From positions 6,882,001 to 6,946,000 of the forward strand of contig CAJFCV020000006.1 of NCBI GenBank assembly GCA_904066235.2: a stretch of DNA of 64,000 nt, written 5' to 3'. Below, in pieces: positions 22,505 to 33,701 of this stretch. Position 1 is the stretch's first letter. The number at the start of each line of letters is the position of its first letter. The position numbers and the translations under genes are program-made. The notes under the pieces are model-generated. The model did not search any database. It was given only the letters and a program-made list of their open reading frames with translations, and was not told where the DNA came from. The stretch comes from Bursaphelenchus xylophilus. Taxonomy: Eukaryota; Nematoda; Chromadorea; Rhabditida; Aphelenchoididae.

Positions 22505-24023
22505 TCAATCCGAATCAGAGTCTAGTACCATAACATCAGCTGGATCAGGCGTTGGCAGTCGAGCTCTCGGATCTCGGAAACCCGGATAGATAAAGACAGG
22601 ATCAAATTCTGACGGCAGCACTTGTATCTAAAATGTACATCAGTTACACATTACGGACAAAAGCGCAGGGAGTAAACTTGAAAGGCAACTACCTCAGAAT
22701 TCCGACCTCGGTCATTCGTTTCTTCCGTCCCATTTCTTCTCTTTAACATATCTCTAAATTGCATTCGAATTTGATTCGGCACATAAGCCAATGGGGAAAC
22801 ATCGGGAATACCGGATGAGGAAGCTTGAGAAGTCGGAAAAGGATGTCTGGTTCTCCTGGAAGAAGACGGAAGCTCATCGACTATCATCACATCGTTATCA
22901 TCGGAAGACGGTTGGGCTGGTAACAACATGAGATCGTCTTGACCATTAACTTCATCTTCGACAAAGTTGTTACTTAACGTTATCCTTCGTCTGAAAGAAT
23001 CGAAATTAAAAACAAAGATCTTGACTTACACATATCTAGAATTCGAATCATAAAGTTTTAAACTCTGATTAGCAGACACGAATGACAACACGGTGTTATA
23101 CACAGTCAGTGGATGCCTAACACCCATAGATTTGAGCGTGGCTTGAAGTTGGTTCTTATATATTGTCATGTTCTTCATGCAACACAAGAACAGCTCTACT
23201 AGATTGTCGATGCTGAAAACCGAGACAGACGTGATTGCGCGCAACTCTCTTATCACGAACGGAACAATCTTCATTCTCAGTTTATCATAGTTTTTCTCTA
23301 CATATTCGGGAGTTACATCAACATCAGTGCTCGTTTTGATCAGCGTGGTTCGATCCGCATTGGTTGAGTATGCTACGAATCGAAATATCGGATCGGAGAC
23401 AAAACGACGTCTGAAATAAGGCTTTATCGTCAAATCTCCTCTTATATACATTTTCTCTTACCTTGACAACCTTCCACTTCGTCTAGCCAAGTCTGCAATA
23501 GCAATGATTTTCTCGGCGGCATCGCTTCTCTCTTCTAATGTCGACCTAAGCACTTTTTTAAAATTAAAGTCACATACGTCAATTTGTACTTTTCCACGTT
23601 GAGATCGTTCATGACCTCTCTCATCAACTGTATTTCGTCGGTGAACGGCCTTTCTTTATTCCGTATTTCTTTAAACTCACTCTCTTCAATCTTTTCCTCA
23701 GCATCAAGCCTAAACCATGCATAAAACTAAATTGTAAAAACTTACTCATCTCCGCGAACGAAGTATCCATCCGTTTCTTCCCATTTCTGAGGAAGATTAT
23801 GTTTCATAAGTTTAACTGGGACTTTACACAAAGGACAATTGGCCTTCTGTGTAATCCAACGAACAATGCAAGAGTAGCAAAAGGCATGCGTGCACGTACT
23901 AAGTAAAGTGAGATCTTCGGCCACATTCAAGCATATCGGGCATTTTACATCTTGGTCCACTTTCGTTCTCTTTGGCTTTTTATAGTCCTGTTGCAATTTC
24001 ATATGCCGTTTTGTCGGCGACAT
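22505..24023 (-). CDS. TOPORS-like RING-finger E3 ubiquitin ligase
   Basis: Nuclear RING E3 candidate of 431 aa, exons 24023-23746, 23709-23578, 23545-23462, 23410-23030, 22990-22693, 22627-22505. A basic N-terminus precedes a C3HC4 RING at about residues 28-66 (CPIC ... CTHAFCYSCIVRW ... CPLC). The middle domain (FVSDPIFRFVAYSTNADR, LRMKIVPFVIRELRAITSV) has the spacing of the Topors-type region after the RING. The tail is Ser-rich and acidic and ends VMVLDSDSD, which resembles a SUMO-interaction motif. The RING is certain; the TOPORS assignment rests on overall layout. A TTTTTTCAG acceptor lies just before the ATG. Confidence 0.75.
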
Positions 24024-24672
24024 ACTGAAAAAATCCACGAATAAAATAAACGAAGAGTGCAAATCGGTGTAAAATTATTTTTTAGAAAACGAAAGCAGAC
24101 TTTGAGACTGAATCAAGCTCAAGGAATTTAATAATGCGTTAATAAATAAAATAAGGACAAACAACGACAAACCCTTAAGACAATGTATATTATACCGTTC
24201 AGAAAGAAAGCAAGGATCTTACGCGTGAAATATTTCACGATATCGCGATTTCTTGGTAATAAAAAATAATTTTTATTTTCTGGTCCCGAAACGAAAACAT
24301 TTCAATAAATTTTTGATTTTTGTTCGGAGAAAAACCGAAAAATATTGAAAGTTTTCTGCTAGCAAATAAACAATGGAGGAATAGTATATGGGAGGTGATT
24401 TATGAATTTTGTTTCCTCAATCCAACCCAAAGCGGCAAACTCAATAAGTTTGGACTAAATTCGGACTAAGTCTTGTTCAATGTAAGAAGCATACCATTGC
24501 ACTCAAAAAATGCCGAATTTAGTTCATAGTTTGAACGCGCGGACTTTAATCCAAGGTTAACTTTGCACTGGAAGTGCGGCTTTGGGCTAGTTTGTAAATC
24601 ACCTCCGATATATAGATTTGTGTGTACGAAGGTTTTACATTGTGTACAAAATTAATTTCTTTTTCATTATAG
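24024..24672. promoter_or_regulatory. Divergent intergenic region, TOPORS-like / V-ATPase H
   Basis: Some 650 bases between two divergent start codons. The part 24445-24600 contains a degenerate inverted repeat of TTTGGACTAAATTC and CCGAATTTAGTTC type. It shares blocks (CACTCAAAAAAT, TTAATCCAAGGTTAACTTT) with an intronic stretch at 50885-50995, so it looks like an old dispersed repeat. The rest should include both promoters. Confidence 0.45.
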
Positions 24673-26294
24673 ATGACTCAGGAGAGCACTCCAGATGTAT
24701 CTCATTCTATCGCTCAGGTGGACATGATCAATGCTACCAGTAAGTTGCAGATTGAGGCGGCTGAGGTGAGAAGTGCGGCCAATAAACCAAACTGGAGCAG
24801 TTATTTGAGGAGTCAACTTATCCCTCAAGAAGAATATAACTTTATTACTGCTTACGAGAACTGTAAGAGCAAACATGAAAGGGATGAGTTGCTTGCCAAT
24901 GACTCTCAAACCGCAGCGAAGTGTTTCGTTACCCTGATTACTGATGTAGCGAAAGATCAACTCATAAGATATGTCTTAACAATGCTCGATGATCTGCTCC
25001 AAGAAGATCGCTCTCGTGCAGACATCTTCCATTCTTATGCCAAGAAACAAAGAAGAACTATCTGGTCTTGGTTCCAAGGACTTCTCACTCGGCAAGACAG
25101 TTTTATTGCTAATCAGGTAGTATTTTTTATTTTTGTTTCGACATGTATAAAATAACGAAGGCGATGGAAATTACAGACGGCTTCTGTCTTTGCGAAATTT
25201 GCTTGTTTTGGAGAAGAACGAATGGAAGGAAAGGAATTGTCATACTACTTTAGTATATTGAAAGAGGGTGTCAGAAATCAGGTATGCTATTATGATGAGA
25301 TTGCCATACACAAAAATGGAATATACAGTTTAATTTTTAGAGCAATGAATACATTAACACCAGTGTCCGATGTCTCCAAATGCTGTTGCGTATTGACGAA
25401 TACAGAAAGGAGTTCGTAAAGACCGACGGAGTTTCGTACATAATGTCTGCGTTGAGCGGAAAGACCAACTTTCAGCTGCAATATCAGCTCGTATTCTGTG
25501 TATGGTGTCTGACCTTCAACCCAGAAATCGCTTATCATGTTCAGAGCAGCGGAATCATCCAAGTTTTGGGTGATATCCTGTCTGAATGTTCCAAAGAAAA
25601 AGTTATTCGGATTATTCTGGCCACATTCAGAAATCTTCTTGAGAAGATCGACGATCGTGAATTGGTCAGAGAATCCGCCCTTCAGATGGTACAATGCAAG
25701 ACATTGAAGACTTTGGAGTTGATGGATGCCAAGAAGTTTGATGATCCTGATCTTCAGGAAGATATCGAATTCTTGATGGAACGTCTTCATACAAGTGTCC
25801 AAGACTTGAGTTCCTTTGATGAATACTGCACAGAACTTAAATCTGGTCGTCTTCAATGGAGTCCAGTTCACAAATCAGAAAAGTTCTGGAGAGAAAATGC
25901 ACAGAGGTTCAACGAAAAGAATTTTGAATTGATAAAGTGAGCTCTCAAGTTGGTTAACATTCTATAAATTTGTTTTAGAAATCTTATCGGAATCTTGGAG
26001 AGAAGCAACGATGCGTTGGTCCTCTGTGTTGCCGCCCATGATGTCGGAGAATACGTTAGACATTACCCTCGGGGCAAAAAGTAAGTTACACGGTTATAAT
26101 TATATCGTTTGATGTTTAGTGTAATTGAACAAAACCATGGCAAGCAGGCGGTAATGAAGTTGTTAAGTGCAGAAGATCCTAACGTTCGGTATCATGCTCT
26201 TCTCGCTGTTCAGAAACTCATGGTACACAACTGGGAATACCTGGGAAAGCAATTAGATGTGGAGAAGGAAAAAACTCCAGTCTCTGCCAACTAA
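24673..26294 (+). CDS. vha-15: V-ATPase subunit H
   Basis: Subunit H of the vacuolar H+-ATPase, which couples V1 to Vo and is needed for ATPase activity. Exons 24673-25116, 25177-25281, 25341-25936, 25979-26080, 26120-26294 give 473 aa, the usual family length. Diagnostic stretches are [32 protein letters not shown] [30 protein letters not shown] and the C-terminal [39 protein letters not shown]. All domains are intact. The window also encodes the ATP6AP2-like V-ATPase accessory protein, but the two genes are not linked in an operon. Confidence 0.95.
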
Positions 26295-26892
26295 GGATCA
26301 CTTAAAATTCCCCGATAATTCCACTTTCATAGCCTAGTGTGATATATGAATCTAATCGTAAAGAATAATATACTGTAAATGCTTACAATAAATTTTTTGT
26401 TATTAAATATTTTTTTCTAATTGTTTAATTTTTGGGCTCTATCAGTCTGTCGGGAAAATAATGAGCGCAATGTCGCTGAGATGAAAAGCAATTGAGCGTA
26501 TTGTCTGCAACAAGTGCATCATAAAATGCCAAAAAGATCGGACAAAAAGGCAAAATTAAATCCAATAACCTCTATCAAATTTTCTGTGGGAAGATATGGT
26601 AATGTATCACACAAACGAAAAGCTTAGCGAAAAATAAACCCTGCGGGCCGTAGCGCGTCAAATGGGTTGGTGGGTCCCACAACGAAAACAAAGAATGCCC
26701 GCAATACTGTATCAAAATTACGAAGAGGTACTTGCAATGGAATAAAATCTTTTTTTACAAATTATTGCCAAAGCGTGGGTTTCGATGTGTATTTTGACAG
26801 TTTACTTTATGCGAAAATTTTAGTAAAATTCTGCGCGTTGAAATCATTTCCTTGCCTAATGTTCTTTTTTAAGGGTTAAATTTTCAGGGAAA
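26295..26892 (+). other. Intergenic region upstream of rpl-11 with solo MITE end
   Basis: About 600 bases. The left end carries the V-ATPase H polyadenylation signals. At 26440-26475 lies ATCAGTCTGTCGGGAAAATAA, the same terminus as the MITEs at 34149 and 60632, but no matching right end was found. The promoter of rpl-11 must lie in the remainder; a TTTTCAG acceptor is 6 nt before its ATG. Confidence 0.5.
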
Positions 26893-27623
<731 letters not shown>

Positions 27624-27889
27624 AAAGTGGATCTATTACTTGTTTTGTTATAAAATAAACTTTTGTTGTCATACATTGTCGGGTCTGTCTTTCGTAGAAT
27701 GAAAGTAAATCGGAATCAATGTCCAAAAAAATGGTAAAGCAGATTTCGAGCACTTGCGCTCAGTATAACCGTCATGGCTTACTGCCTTGAGCGTTGTGGC
27801 ATTACGCGCGATAATCGTAATTTTTTGTTGAGTTTGTGGCGCAATTTCGTTTTCAGTCAGTTGTTAGTATAATCGGTGTTGCATCCACC

Positions 27890-28926
27890 ATGAGCCTTGA
27901 TGTTATGAAAGACGTCTCCATTCTACAAGACAAATACTTCTTCCATGTTCCCCATGCTCATTTGATAGCGGATTACGTATGGCCTGGTCTGATCATGTCC
28001 CCACAGCGAGTGATTGATTTGCGGAAGGAGGAATTCACCGAGGACGATGTCCTAATAGCTTCGTATCCAAAATCAGGTGAATATTTTTTGGTTATCTCAA
28101 ATGATTATTTTTTACTTATAGGAACAACATGGATGACTGAGATTGTTTCGGCATTACATTATGGAGGGGACACCGACGCGTTGAAGAAAGTCCGACAAGA
28201 TGAAAGAGTCCCTTGGCTTGAACTCGAACACAGCTACTGGTGGGTGAAGATGTTCTATGAGTACCACAAGCACGAAGCCGAACAATGCAAAGCCCGACCT
28301 AGACGAGTAGCCTTTACTCATCTTCCGTTGGAAATGTTGCCTGATTCTGTTTTATTTGGCAAATGCAAGGTTGTGTATGTGGCCCGGAACCCAAAGGACA
28401 ATGCTGTCAGCTTCTACCACTTCCATCGCATGGCCCGATTCCTTGGACTACAAAAGAATCTAAACTGGAATGATTTCTTTGCACTCTATGTCTCAGGAAG
28501 CAGTAAGTTTATCTTATTGATACTGATTTTCTGTTAGTATACTGTGGCTCTTGGTTCGAACATGTTTTGGGATATTGGAAGTTCTCTCAGAAGTTGAAGG
28601 ACAGAGTTCTGTTTTGCAAATACGAAGACTTGAAGAGAGACATGAAAGGGGAGATCGACAAGATCGCTGACTTTATCGACATGAAGGTGAGTCCCGAGAA
28701 GATGCAAAAGGTCTACGATCACTGCACGTTTGACTCTATGAAGAAGAACCCAATGGCCAACAGAAATAGCCGGATGTTGCTCGATCAGACTGTCGTGAAG
28801 TTTATGAGGAAAGGGCAAGTTGGAGATTGGAAGAATTACTTCACCTTCGCCCAGAGTGAACTCTTCGACGAGCTTTACAAATTGAAAATGGAAGGGACTG
28901 GATTAACATTCGAATTCGAACAGTAA
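27890..28926 (+). CDS. Cytosolic sulfotransferase (SULT family)
   Basis: PAPS-dependent sulfotransferase of 318 aa, exons 27890-28076, 28122-28502, 28538-28926. It has the 5'-phosphosulfate loop YPKSGTTWMTE (residues 59-69), the catalytic His in FTHLPLEMLP, the 3'-phosphate site YVARNPKDNAVSFYHF and the C-terminal RKGQVGDWKNYFT. No signal peptide or membrane segment is present, so it is cytosolic. C. elegans has a cytosolic SULT, ssu-1, but orthology cannot be judged by eye. AATAAA follows at about 28966. Confidence 0.93.
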
Positions 28927-29439
28927 ATATCAGAATACTAAATATACTATACCTCGCTAACTGTGAAATAAATCATGTTCATTCGCGGTAGTCAGCGACA
29001 CGTTTTTTCGGGTTTTCGGTACGGCCTTCGGCACATCGTTCTTTCGTAATTGCAGGAGTGGCCACCCGGCCCGACAAATTTTAACTTGTAAAACGGATCG
29101 CCTGGGCCATTTCCAGGGACGGCCCGGATTGCAGCCATGATTTACTATAATGGTCTTGTGGTATTTAAAGTGCCTCCAAAGTATATGACGGCCCATTTAG
29201 TTCTATACAGAGGCAATCGGTTTACTTCCGGACAGATTTTATCGTTTAAAATTTACTTTGACTGTTTTCGAAGATCTTACCACCTGTCAAGAATGCTATG
29301 AACTGTAACATCTTACTAAATTTTCAAGAGGCCCGTTTGCAACTAGGGTTTGGACGGGGTATATATCCGGGTATATTCCCGCGTGGTGCATAATACCCGA
29401 ATTTTCCAAATCCTATTTGCCACTCCTGGTAAGAATTGC

Positions 29440-30712
29440 GGCTTCGTGGAAATGGACAGAAATAAATTGGACAGAGTGCACTCTGCAGAGTGTGGAAATT
29501 GGACAGGGGGAAATTTGACAGAGTGAAATTGGACAGATTTTTTTCGTTGCAATCGTACGAAATGTCACTATTGAATCATCAAATAATAATTTTTTGCAGT
29601 GAAAAAAATCTGTCGAGTTTCACTGGCTGACGCGTTTGCGAGCCGCAAGAATTTTGCGCCGCTCGTTTTTTTTGTTCGGAGGGATTTTGCGCCGCTCGAA
29701 AAAAGGTCCGCAGAATTTTGCGCCGCTCTAAAATCGCGAAAAAAGACGCGAAACGCGCGAATAAAGCGAAAGACGTAACTGATAAATCAAATTTCGGTTT
29801 AGGTTGGCTAAAGTTTCTTAAATTTTTTACGATTTCTTCTTTATGCCAAAACTGTTTCGAGATTGACAAACAATAACTGATATATCCATGATTAGTAACC
29901 GTCACATAGCCCTTACAATACCAATTCTGAACGATGACTTCAGCAGGCATATCAAAGGAGTTAGTCTTAAAAGACCTTTTGGATGTTCAGATATATTAAA
30001 GTTTCTGCCCTGAAGACAGTGCGCCGGATTATGGGACTGGTGTCTGTTACACTCGTCAATGCTAAAGCTGTGAAACTGTCGGGGAAGTGGATCCTATTCG
30101 AAATGTTTGGCAACTGTTTACTAACATCTTTGTGTCGCCTGGCTTGACGCGTCGTCCCGGTATCCCAAATGGTGGTTTTCGTTTTGCCCGCTGCCGGCTA
30201 CTGGCCAAAGTATGCACTATTTAGTTGGGCTATAGAATCGACGGCCTCATTAAGAGCTGTATAAGATGCCACCTCAAAATATGATCTTTTCAACATGCCG
30301 TTATAAGACCTTAGAAAAGGCTGTGACCTGGTTGCCTCTCTACTTAACAGTACTCAAGCTCTACTGCAAGTTACATATTGCTGTCCTTGCTTTGTTTCGC
30401 GTCTTTTTCTTGGTATTGTAAGGGCTATGTGACGGTTACTAATCATGGATATATCAGTTATTGTTTGTCAATCTCGAAACAGTTTTGGCATAAAGAAGAA
30501 ATCGTAAAAAAGTTAAGAAACTTTAGCCAACCTAAACCGAAATTTGATTTATCAGTTACGTCTTTCGCTTTATTCGCGCGTTTCGCGTCTTTTTTTCGCG
30601 ATTTTAGAGAAAAAATCTGTCCAATTTCCGCACTCCATTTATTTATTTCTGTCCAGTTTCACTCGAGAGTACTCTGTCCATTTTCCACGAAGCCAGATTC
30701 TTTGGCATTTCG
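29440..30712. mobile_element. 1.27-kb fold-back element upstream of stam-1
   Basis: The stretch 29760-29926 and the stretch 30411-30600 are near-perfect reverse complements (for example CCATGATTAGTAACCGTCAC on the left, its complement on the right). The outer ends also pair: GGCTTCGTGGAAATGGACAG at 29440 against its reverse near 30700. Both tips carry repeated GGACAGAGTG/AAATTGGACAG units, which also occur at 55995-56140. The left arm has an extra block with three AATTTTGCGCCGCTC copies. The roughly 480-nt core has no open frame of note. The right end stops about 75 nt before the stam-1 ATG. Confidence 0.75.
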
Positions 30713-30785
30713 TTTCAACAATTCTTTATTTTTCGTGTGTAAGAAATTGGATTCATTATTTTCGGTGTTTCATCCTCGTTCTAGG

Positions 30786-32232
30786 ATGCCCATTTTTGGT
30801 GATATATCTTCGCCCTACGATGAAGCTGTGGAGAAAGTCACGGCCGAAACACTGACCACCGAAAATTGGGCTCTAATGATGGATGTCTCGGATCGAGTGG
30901 CTTCACAAGGTCAGAAAGGAGCAAAACAAGCCCTGTACTCCATCAAGAAGCGCCTGAATCATCGAGATCCACATGTTGTTCTACTGGCACTGTCACTGTT
31001 GGATTGTATCTGGAATAATGCTGGACAGGTATTCAGAAGAGAGGTGTCATCCAACGACTTTATCAATGAACTGAGTTATAGAGCAACCAGCGTAGGTTTC
31101 TTTAAACCTCGTGGTGTAAGGTATTCAACGGTCCAGTTATTTTTAATACTAATAAATTTATTTTTGCAGAGTAATCGATTAATCGGCGAGAAGACGCGCG
31201 GCATTATCAAGAAGTGGATAGACAACGAATGCAAAAAAGATGCTTCGCTTTCACTTATTGAATCTCTCTACCGCGATCTCCGAGAGGAAGGTTATAGTTT
31301 CGAGGCATCTGAACCGGCGAAGAAGTCAAAGGTTATGTTTAGTAATGACCCAAATGTTGTATCTACAGAACAAGAGGAAGCGGATATTGCGAAAGGTAAG
31401 AAGTTTATAGGGCTATCTTTATCTAAAAGTTTTAAGCCATTGCTCTCTCATTGTCGGAAGTTGATAAGAAAAACAAGTTCGCCTCACCAATGCCAGTTAT
31501 GAACCAGGTAAAATCTACGCCAAAGTAAGAAAAAGTTTTTTTTTTAAAAATATTTTTAGGGATGTTACGATCAGACAAGTTAAGGCACTTTATGATTTCG
31601 AAGCGGCCGAAGACAATGAACTGTCATTTAAAACTGGAGACTTAATCAACGTTTTTGACGAGAGTGATGTCAACTGGTGGAGAGGCCAACTAGTGAAGGG
31701 AGGAACTCCTGGACTTTTTCCAGCTAGTTTCGTGACATCCGACCTTCAGGAAAAACCCGAAGAAATTGTTCCAACGCAACCAGAGGTGGTGGAAGAAGAA
31801 GCCAAAATTGACGAAGAAGTCCTCAAGAAATGTTTGGATCTCCTAAGACAATGTGATCCCACCGGAGTAGTCCCCGACGATCCGGACCTGTCTTACTTCG
31901 AACAGATGAGTATGGCTCAGGTTCCACTTGTTAATCAGAAGCTGGCGCAGATCGACAAGCAACATAACATGCTGGCCAAGGTTGATGTTGCAATAAGAGA
32001 CGTATTGGCGCAATATGATCAAGCAGTTCAACAAGCTTCTTTTCAATGCCCTTCCCAGCCATCTCAAAAACAATATCCTGGTCCGGCTCCAGCGGAATTG
32101 CGGCACGCTGTTCCCCACCCATATGACCCGTCGCAATATCAACCTCGTCAAGGAGAGTGTTACCCTGACTCCAATTACATTCAACAGGGTCCCCACCATC
32201 CCCCGCCCCCTCAAGGTAACTACCCTCAATAA
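30786..32232 (+). CDS. stam-1: STAM, signal-transducing adaptor molecule (ESCRT-0)
   Basis: ESCRT-0 subunit that works with Hrs in sorting ubiquitinated cargo at endosomes. Exons 30786-31091, 31170-31395, 31437-31524, 31560-32232 give 430 aa. The VHS domain covers about residues 8-145 (YDEAVEKVTAETLTTENW, VVLLALSLLDCIWNNAG). A UIM follows (AIALSLSEVDKK, about 178-189), then an SH3 domain (ALYDFEAAEDNELSF ... NWWRGQLVKGGTPGLFPASF, about 212-265), a helical GAT-like region and a Pro/Gln-rich tail. The frame stays open upstream into the fold-back element, but the conserved protein starts at MPIFGDISSPYD. The third exon uses a TTTTAAG acceptor. Confidence 0.93.
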
Positions 32233-32298
32233 AGTATGTATAAAACCGGCTGTAAAATCTATTTGTGATACGTAATTTATTTGAATTTCCGTATAATT

Positions 32299-32767
32299 TT
32301 ATTGTTTCGGCTGTACTTGCTTGTTGATCCATTCAAGATACGGTTCGTGCCCTTGTTCGATCTAATAAAGATAAAATTTTTATAAAATGATAAATGTTTT
32401 ATAATACAACATACCGGCATTGCAATGATCTCAGGAATGGCATAGGGGTGTTGTCTCAAAACGGATTCCTTAAGTTGATTTAACGATTCCGTCTTGGTTT
32501 TGATGATAAGCATCGCTTCTTCGTCCTCTTGGACATTCCCATCCCATTCATATCTAAATTTGTCATTCTAATTTAATTTTGAACACACATTGAAGTGACT
32601 TGAGGAACAATGTTAACACAAGCAGCCACTTTGGAATTTACGAGCTCTCTGGAAAACGTTGGTTTCTGATTACAGTGTTACCTTGCAATCGACTTTCCCA
32701 CCTCCTTAGAGGGTACTGTCACATAAACAACCGAAAACAATGACGCCATCTTCGCATATGCCTGCAT
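32299..32767 (-). CDS. CutA1 domain protein (CUTA)
   Basis: CutA-family trimeric protein linked to divalent-cation tolerance in bacteria and to acetylcholinesterase anchoring in mammals. Exons 32767-32682, 32648-32589, 32553-32415, 32361-32299 give 115 aa. Landmarks are FSVVYVTVPSKEVGKSIARE, KVAACVNIVPQVTSIYEWDG, EEAMLIIKTKTESL and RQHPYAIPEIIAMPIEQGHE. An in-frame open stretch before the ATG leaves room for an upstream exon. It lies 141 nt after the Lys-rich gene and is probably the last gene of the ABCF1 operon. Confidence 0.85.
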
Positions 32768-32908
32768 CCTTTGCTTCGGGTTATGCAAGAAAATTCTGTA
32801 ATACAAAAGTATTACACCGACACAAACATATTTTTGATAAATCCGTTTGATTTTAAAATTTAATTATAATAACAGAAACAAACAACAATTAAAATTAAAG
32901 GGATAGTT

Positions 32909-33548
32909 TCAATTCTCCATGCCATTCTCCCGCCGTTCTTTCTCACGAATGTCTCTGTTCCGTGCCTGCAGGATCTTTTTGGCCTTCTTCTTGGAAATCC
33001 TTCTGGCAGAGACAACTCCAGTCTCCTTCAATTCCTTCTGATTTCCCTTTGCTCTTCTTTTGTCCTTAGCATTAACAACAATGGGTAGATCCGCTTTCTT
33101 GATTCTTTTCGCATTCACCTTAGGCTTTGCCTTTTCCGCTTCAGCATTTGGTTGTTCTAATTCCACGTCCATATTGTCTGGATTTTTGGCCTTTGTTTTT
33201 TGGATCTTCTTCTTCAAAAATGCCCTCATCTCTTCCTTTTTGGATTGTCGCAGAACCCTCTTCTTCGTGGTTTTGTCCGTTTTCGGTCGTGTTGTAGATG
33301 ACTTATGGATATCCTAATCACAAATTTAAATAACAGCTGATTAATTCTTACAATTTCCATCTGCTCCGCATATTCCTCTACCATGCCAATACCAACATTC
33401 GGCTTCTTGTTATTAAGCCGTTTTTTGAAATGAACCGCCTTCTTTTTGGACATTTTGAAACCTGTGGCCTTAATGATCTAACCGAATAAACTATTAGCGG
33501 AGAAAAATGTCATAATCCTACCTGTTCTCCCTTCTTGGCTAAAGGCAT
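32909..33548 (-). CDS. Lys-rich basic protein, family not recognised
   Basis: Small basic protein of 185 aa, exons 33548-33522, 33477-33352, 33313-32909. It begins MPLAKKGEQIIKATGFKM and is packed with Lys/Arg runs (SKKKAVHFKKRL, AFLKKKIQKTKAK, ARRISKKKAKKILQARNRD). Such composition fits a nuclear or nucleolar ribosome-biogenesis factor, but I recognise no domain. An ATCTTTAG acceptor precedes the ATG by 12 nt, and the gene starts 153 nt after the ABCF1 stop, so it is likely the middle gene of a three-gene operon. Confidence 0.7.
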
Positions 33549-33701
33549 TTGGACGTGGAATCTAAAGATTGGTCCCATTATTACAACACGAATGGATAAA
33601 AGTATACAAGAACAATACTTGTGTCGAAGATGACTTTAAATTCAATTTCCTTTTATAACATATTACCACTTAAAAAATAACAAACAAAAATATTAACCCG
33701 G

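Noticed and set aside
30378..30785. Long open frame that reads from the fold-back element into STAM
   Set aside because: The same peptide is encoded in reverse at 29579-29950 because of the inverted arms. It has no family features, and the conserved STAM sequence begins at 30786.
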